A stretch of DNA of 24,645 nt, taken from positions 1 through 24,645 of IMG/VR virus record IMGVR_UViG_3300027782_000349. The stretch is one strand, 5' to 3'. Shown in pieces: positions 23,749 through 24,645 of the stretch. This DNA comes from a virus. A program made the position numbers and the translations under genes. Below the pieces are notes generated by a model. The model was not told where the DNA came from. It did no database searches and saw only the letters and a list, made by a program, of their open reading frames with translations. The number at the start of each line of letters is the position of its first letter. The stretch's first letter is position 1.

Positions 23749-24245
23749 CAATTTTCCCCAAAAAATTTAATTTCAGCCTGCCTCCGAACACTGGCAGCCT
23801 GCTCAACGGTAGCAAAACTGCCTAGGTGTATAGTTTTTTGATTTACTTTTATTTGTGCATAAAATACATTATCGCGCTTATTGTAACTAACTCCACGAGT
23901 GCCAGTTGTATTGTGCCCATATAGACCTCCATTTATTGAATTTAATTGATATTCAACTAAGCGCAAATTAGAAGGAGTATTATCGTATTTATTGCGGTTT
24001 ATGTGGTCAACAAGAAAATTGCCGGGATCAACTTCGTTGTATATGGCGTAAACAATACGCTGGACCGTATAGTAATAACCATCAATTGCGGCTACCCAAT
24101 ACCTTGTATTTTTTGTCCCGGCGGGCAATCCAGCTTTTAAGCGACCTCGGGTTATTTTATTGCGAAGTCCACTTGGAGAATACTCGTCAAGGTCAAAAAT
24201 TTCTTTTAGCCTATCCACGCTTGGGAGTGGTCTAAACTTTGGCAT
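23745..24245 (-). CDS. HNH endonuclease with AP2-like domain (antisense)
   Basis: This is the only gene on the - strand. From ATG at 24245 it gives 166 residues; an in-frame TTG at 24260 would add five. The HNH core has D80-H81 (LVDHINRNKYDN), N93 (SNLRLV) and N102, the same residue numbers as in the forward HNH protein at 21918. The AP2-like part at 115-152 includes TGTRGVSYNKRDN and HLGSFATVEQAASVRR. The two proteins share plan but not close sequence, so they are not recent copies. The gene is visibly richer in A and T than its neighbours. It has its own near-consensus promoter upstream and meets the small basic gene stop to stop with a 4-base overlap. It is probably a mobile insertion in the late operon. 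Confidence 0.88.
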   Translation of the reverse strand: MPKFRPLPSVDRLKEIFDLDEYSPSGLRNKITRGRLKAGLPAGTKNTRYWVAAIDGYYYTVQRIVYAIYNEVDPGNFLVDHINRNKYDNTPSNLRLVEYQLNSINGGLYGHNTTGTRGVSYNKRDNVFYAQIKVNQKTIHLGSFATVEQAASVRRQAEIKFFGENC

Positions 24246-24267
24246 CGCTTGGGTACGCAAGTGGTCA

Positions 24268-24294
24268 TGGACAGGTGCGCCAACACGCTGTCCA
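24268..24294. repeat. Inverted repeat at the antisense HNH promoter
   Basis: TGGACAG at 24268-24274 and CTGTCCA at 24288-24294 form a perfect 7-bp stem. It extends by GTG (24275-24277) with CAC (24284-24286) past a one-base bulge, leaving a 6-base loop. It spans the expected start of the antisense HNH transcript, so it may be an operator or a 5' leader hairpin. No T-run follows on the + strand, so it is not a clear terminator of the fibre operon. Confidence 0.6.
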
Positions 24295-24298
24295 CAAA

Positions 24299-24327
24299 AT
24301 TATAAGGCCAAGGCTGACATCGGTCAA
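24299..24327 (-). promoter_or_regulatory. Sigma70-type promoter for the antisense HNH gene
   Basis: On the - strand, TTGACC (24327-24322) is followed by a 17-base spacer and TATAAT (24304-24299). This is 11 of 12 matches to the consensus, with ideal spacing. Transcription would start near 24292 and reach the HNH ATG at 24245 after a leader of about 47 bases. It allows the HNH gene to be expressed independently of the late + strand operon. Confidence 0.75.
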
Positions 24328-24381
24328 GCGGCCAAGGCAAAGGCTGAACCTTGCTAAAATAAGGGCACCTAATAGCCTGCC

Positions 24382-24624
24382 GTGTCAACCCCTGAACCAC
24401 AACCAGGGTTTTGGCGCGGCGTCCGTCAGGAAGCTTTGGCTGGCATCGTAGTTTTAGCAGTCGGCAGTGCTGGCGCTGGTATTTTTTACCTCTGCTACAC
24501 CGTCCCAACCAAGCTGGACGACGTGCTCAGCAACCAGCAACTGATCCAAAAAAAGCTTGGTGACGTTGAAGACAAGGTGCTCGACCACGACGTGCGTATT
24601 ATCAAGCTGGAACTCCGGCGCTAA
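24382..24624 (+). CDS. Small membrane protein, possible holin or lysis accessory
   Basis: The 80-residue protein starts with GTG at 24382. Residues about 18-40 (ALAGIVVLAVGSAGAGIFYL) form one membrane segment after a short N-terminus with WRGVRQE. Residues 43-80 are a charged helix with heptad spacing (LDDVLSNQQLIQKKLGDVED), probably a coiled coil. Small single-span proteins with such tails are found at the start of lysis modules, after the tail genes, in many phages. A holin role is inferred from size, topology and place only; no endolysin is inside the window to support it. A TAAAAT at 24355-24360 could be a -10 element, but no -35 matches it. Confidence 0.6.
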   Translation: MSTPEPQPGFWRGVRQEALAGIVVLAVGSAGAGIFYLCYTVPTKLDDVLSNQQLIQKKLGDVEDKVLDHDVRIIKLELRR

Positions 24625-24645
24625 GCTGGGCAAAACCACCTTTTC

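Noticed and set aside
23737-23757. GGAAAA/TTTTCC hairpin as a transcription terminator
   Set aside because: The stem is short and AT-rich, and no T-run follows on either strand.
24355-24360. TAAAAT as -10 element for the small membrane protein gene
   Set aside because: No -35-like sequence is found at 16 to 18 bases upstream; kept only as a remark.

Overview
The window is the late structural region of a tailed phage or prophage with a lambda-type, long-tailed (siphovirus) plan. Nearly every gene is on the + strand and packed with 1 to 14 base overlaps or gaps of a few bases, as expected for one long late operon. The host cannot be fixed from the sequence. The style of the tail-fibre proteins and of the small basic protein at 23611-23748 recalls cyanobacterial phages, but this is inference. 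No integrase, repressor, replication gene or host gene is present, so lysogeny cannot be judged.

Layout. Positions 1-164 are a short leader with an inverted repeat. Packaging and head follow: small terminase (165-647), large terminase (640-2544), a gpW-type head-tail connector with an extra beta domain (2541-3119), lambda-type portal (3119-4678), and one 810-residue reading frame (4675-7107) that joins two accessory domains, an HK97-type prohead protease and an HK97-type major capsid protein. Small head and connector genes follow (7110-7962), then a C1q-like adhesin or decoration protein (7959-8597). The tail module keeps lambda order: terminator (8600-9025), a 50-residue small ORF (9030-9182), tail tube (9142-10083), assembly chaperones G and GT made by a -1 frameshift (10090-10757), tape measure (10757-13471), then M, L, K, I and J (13471-19813). 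A fibre cassette (19842-23611) has four adhesin-like genes, two small accessory genes and an HNH-AP2 endonuclease gene. The window closes with a small basic protein, a second HNH-AP2 gene on the opposite strand, and a small membrane protein that may begin the lysis module.

The most notable element is a complete mini-Hint (intein-like) domain at 16136-16525 inside the glycine-rich N-terminus of tail-tip protein J. It has Cys1, a TxxH motif and a terminal His-Asn, but the next residue is Ala. This points to self-cleavage or unusual splicing rather than ordinary splicing. Other strong signals are a textbook A AAA AAC slippery heptamer just before the G stop codon, putative internal starts inside the protease-capsid frame, a near-consensus antisense promoter (TTGACC, 17 bases, TATAAT) with a hairpin in front of the reverse HNH gene, and a 12-base Shine-Dalgarno sequence buried in the end of the forward HNH gene.

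All functions are assigned by reading motifs, gene order and length. No database search was run.
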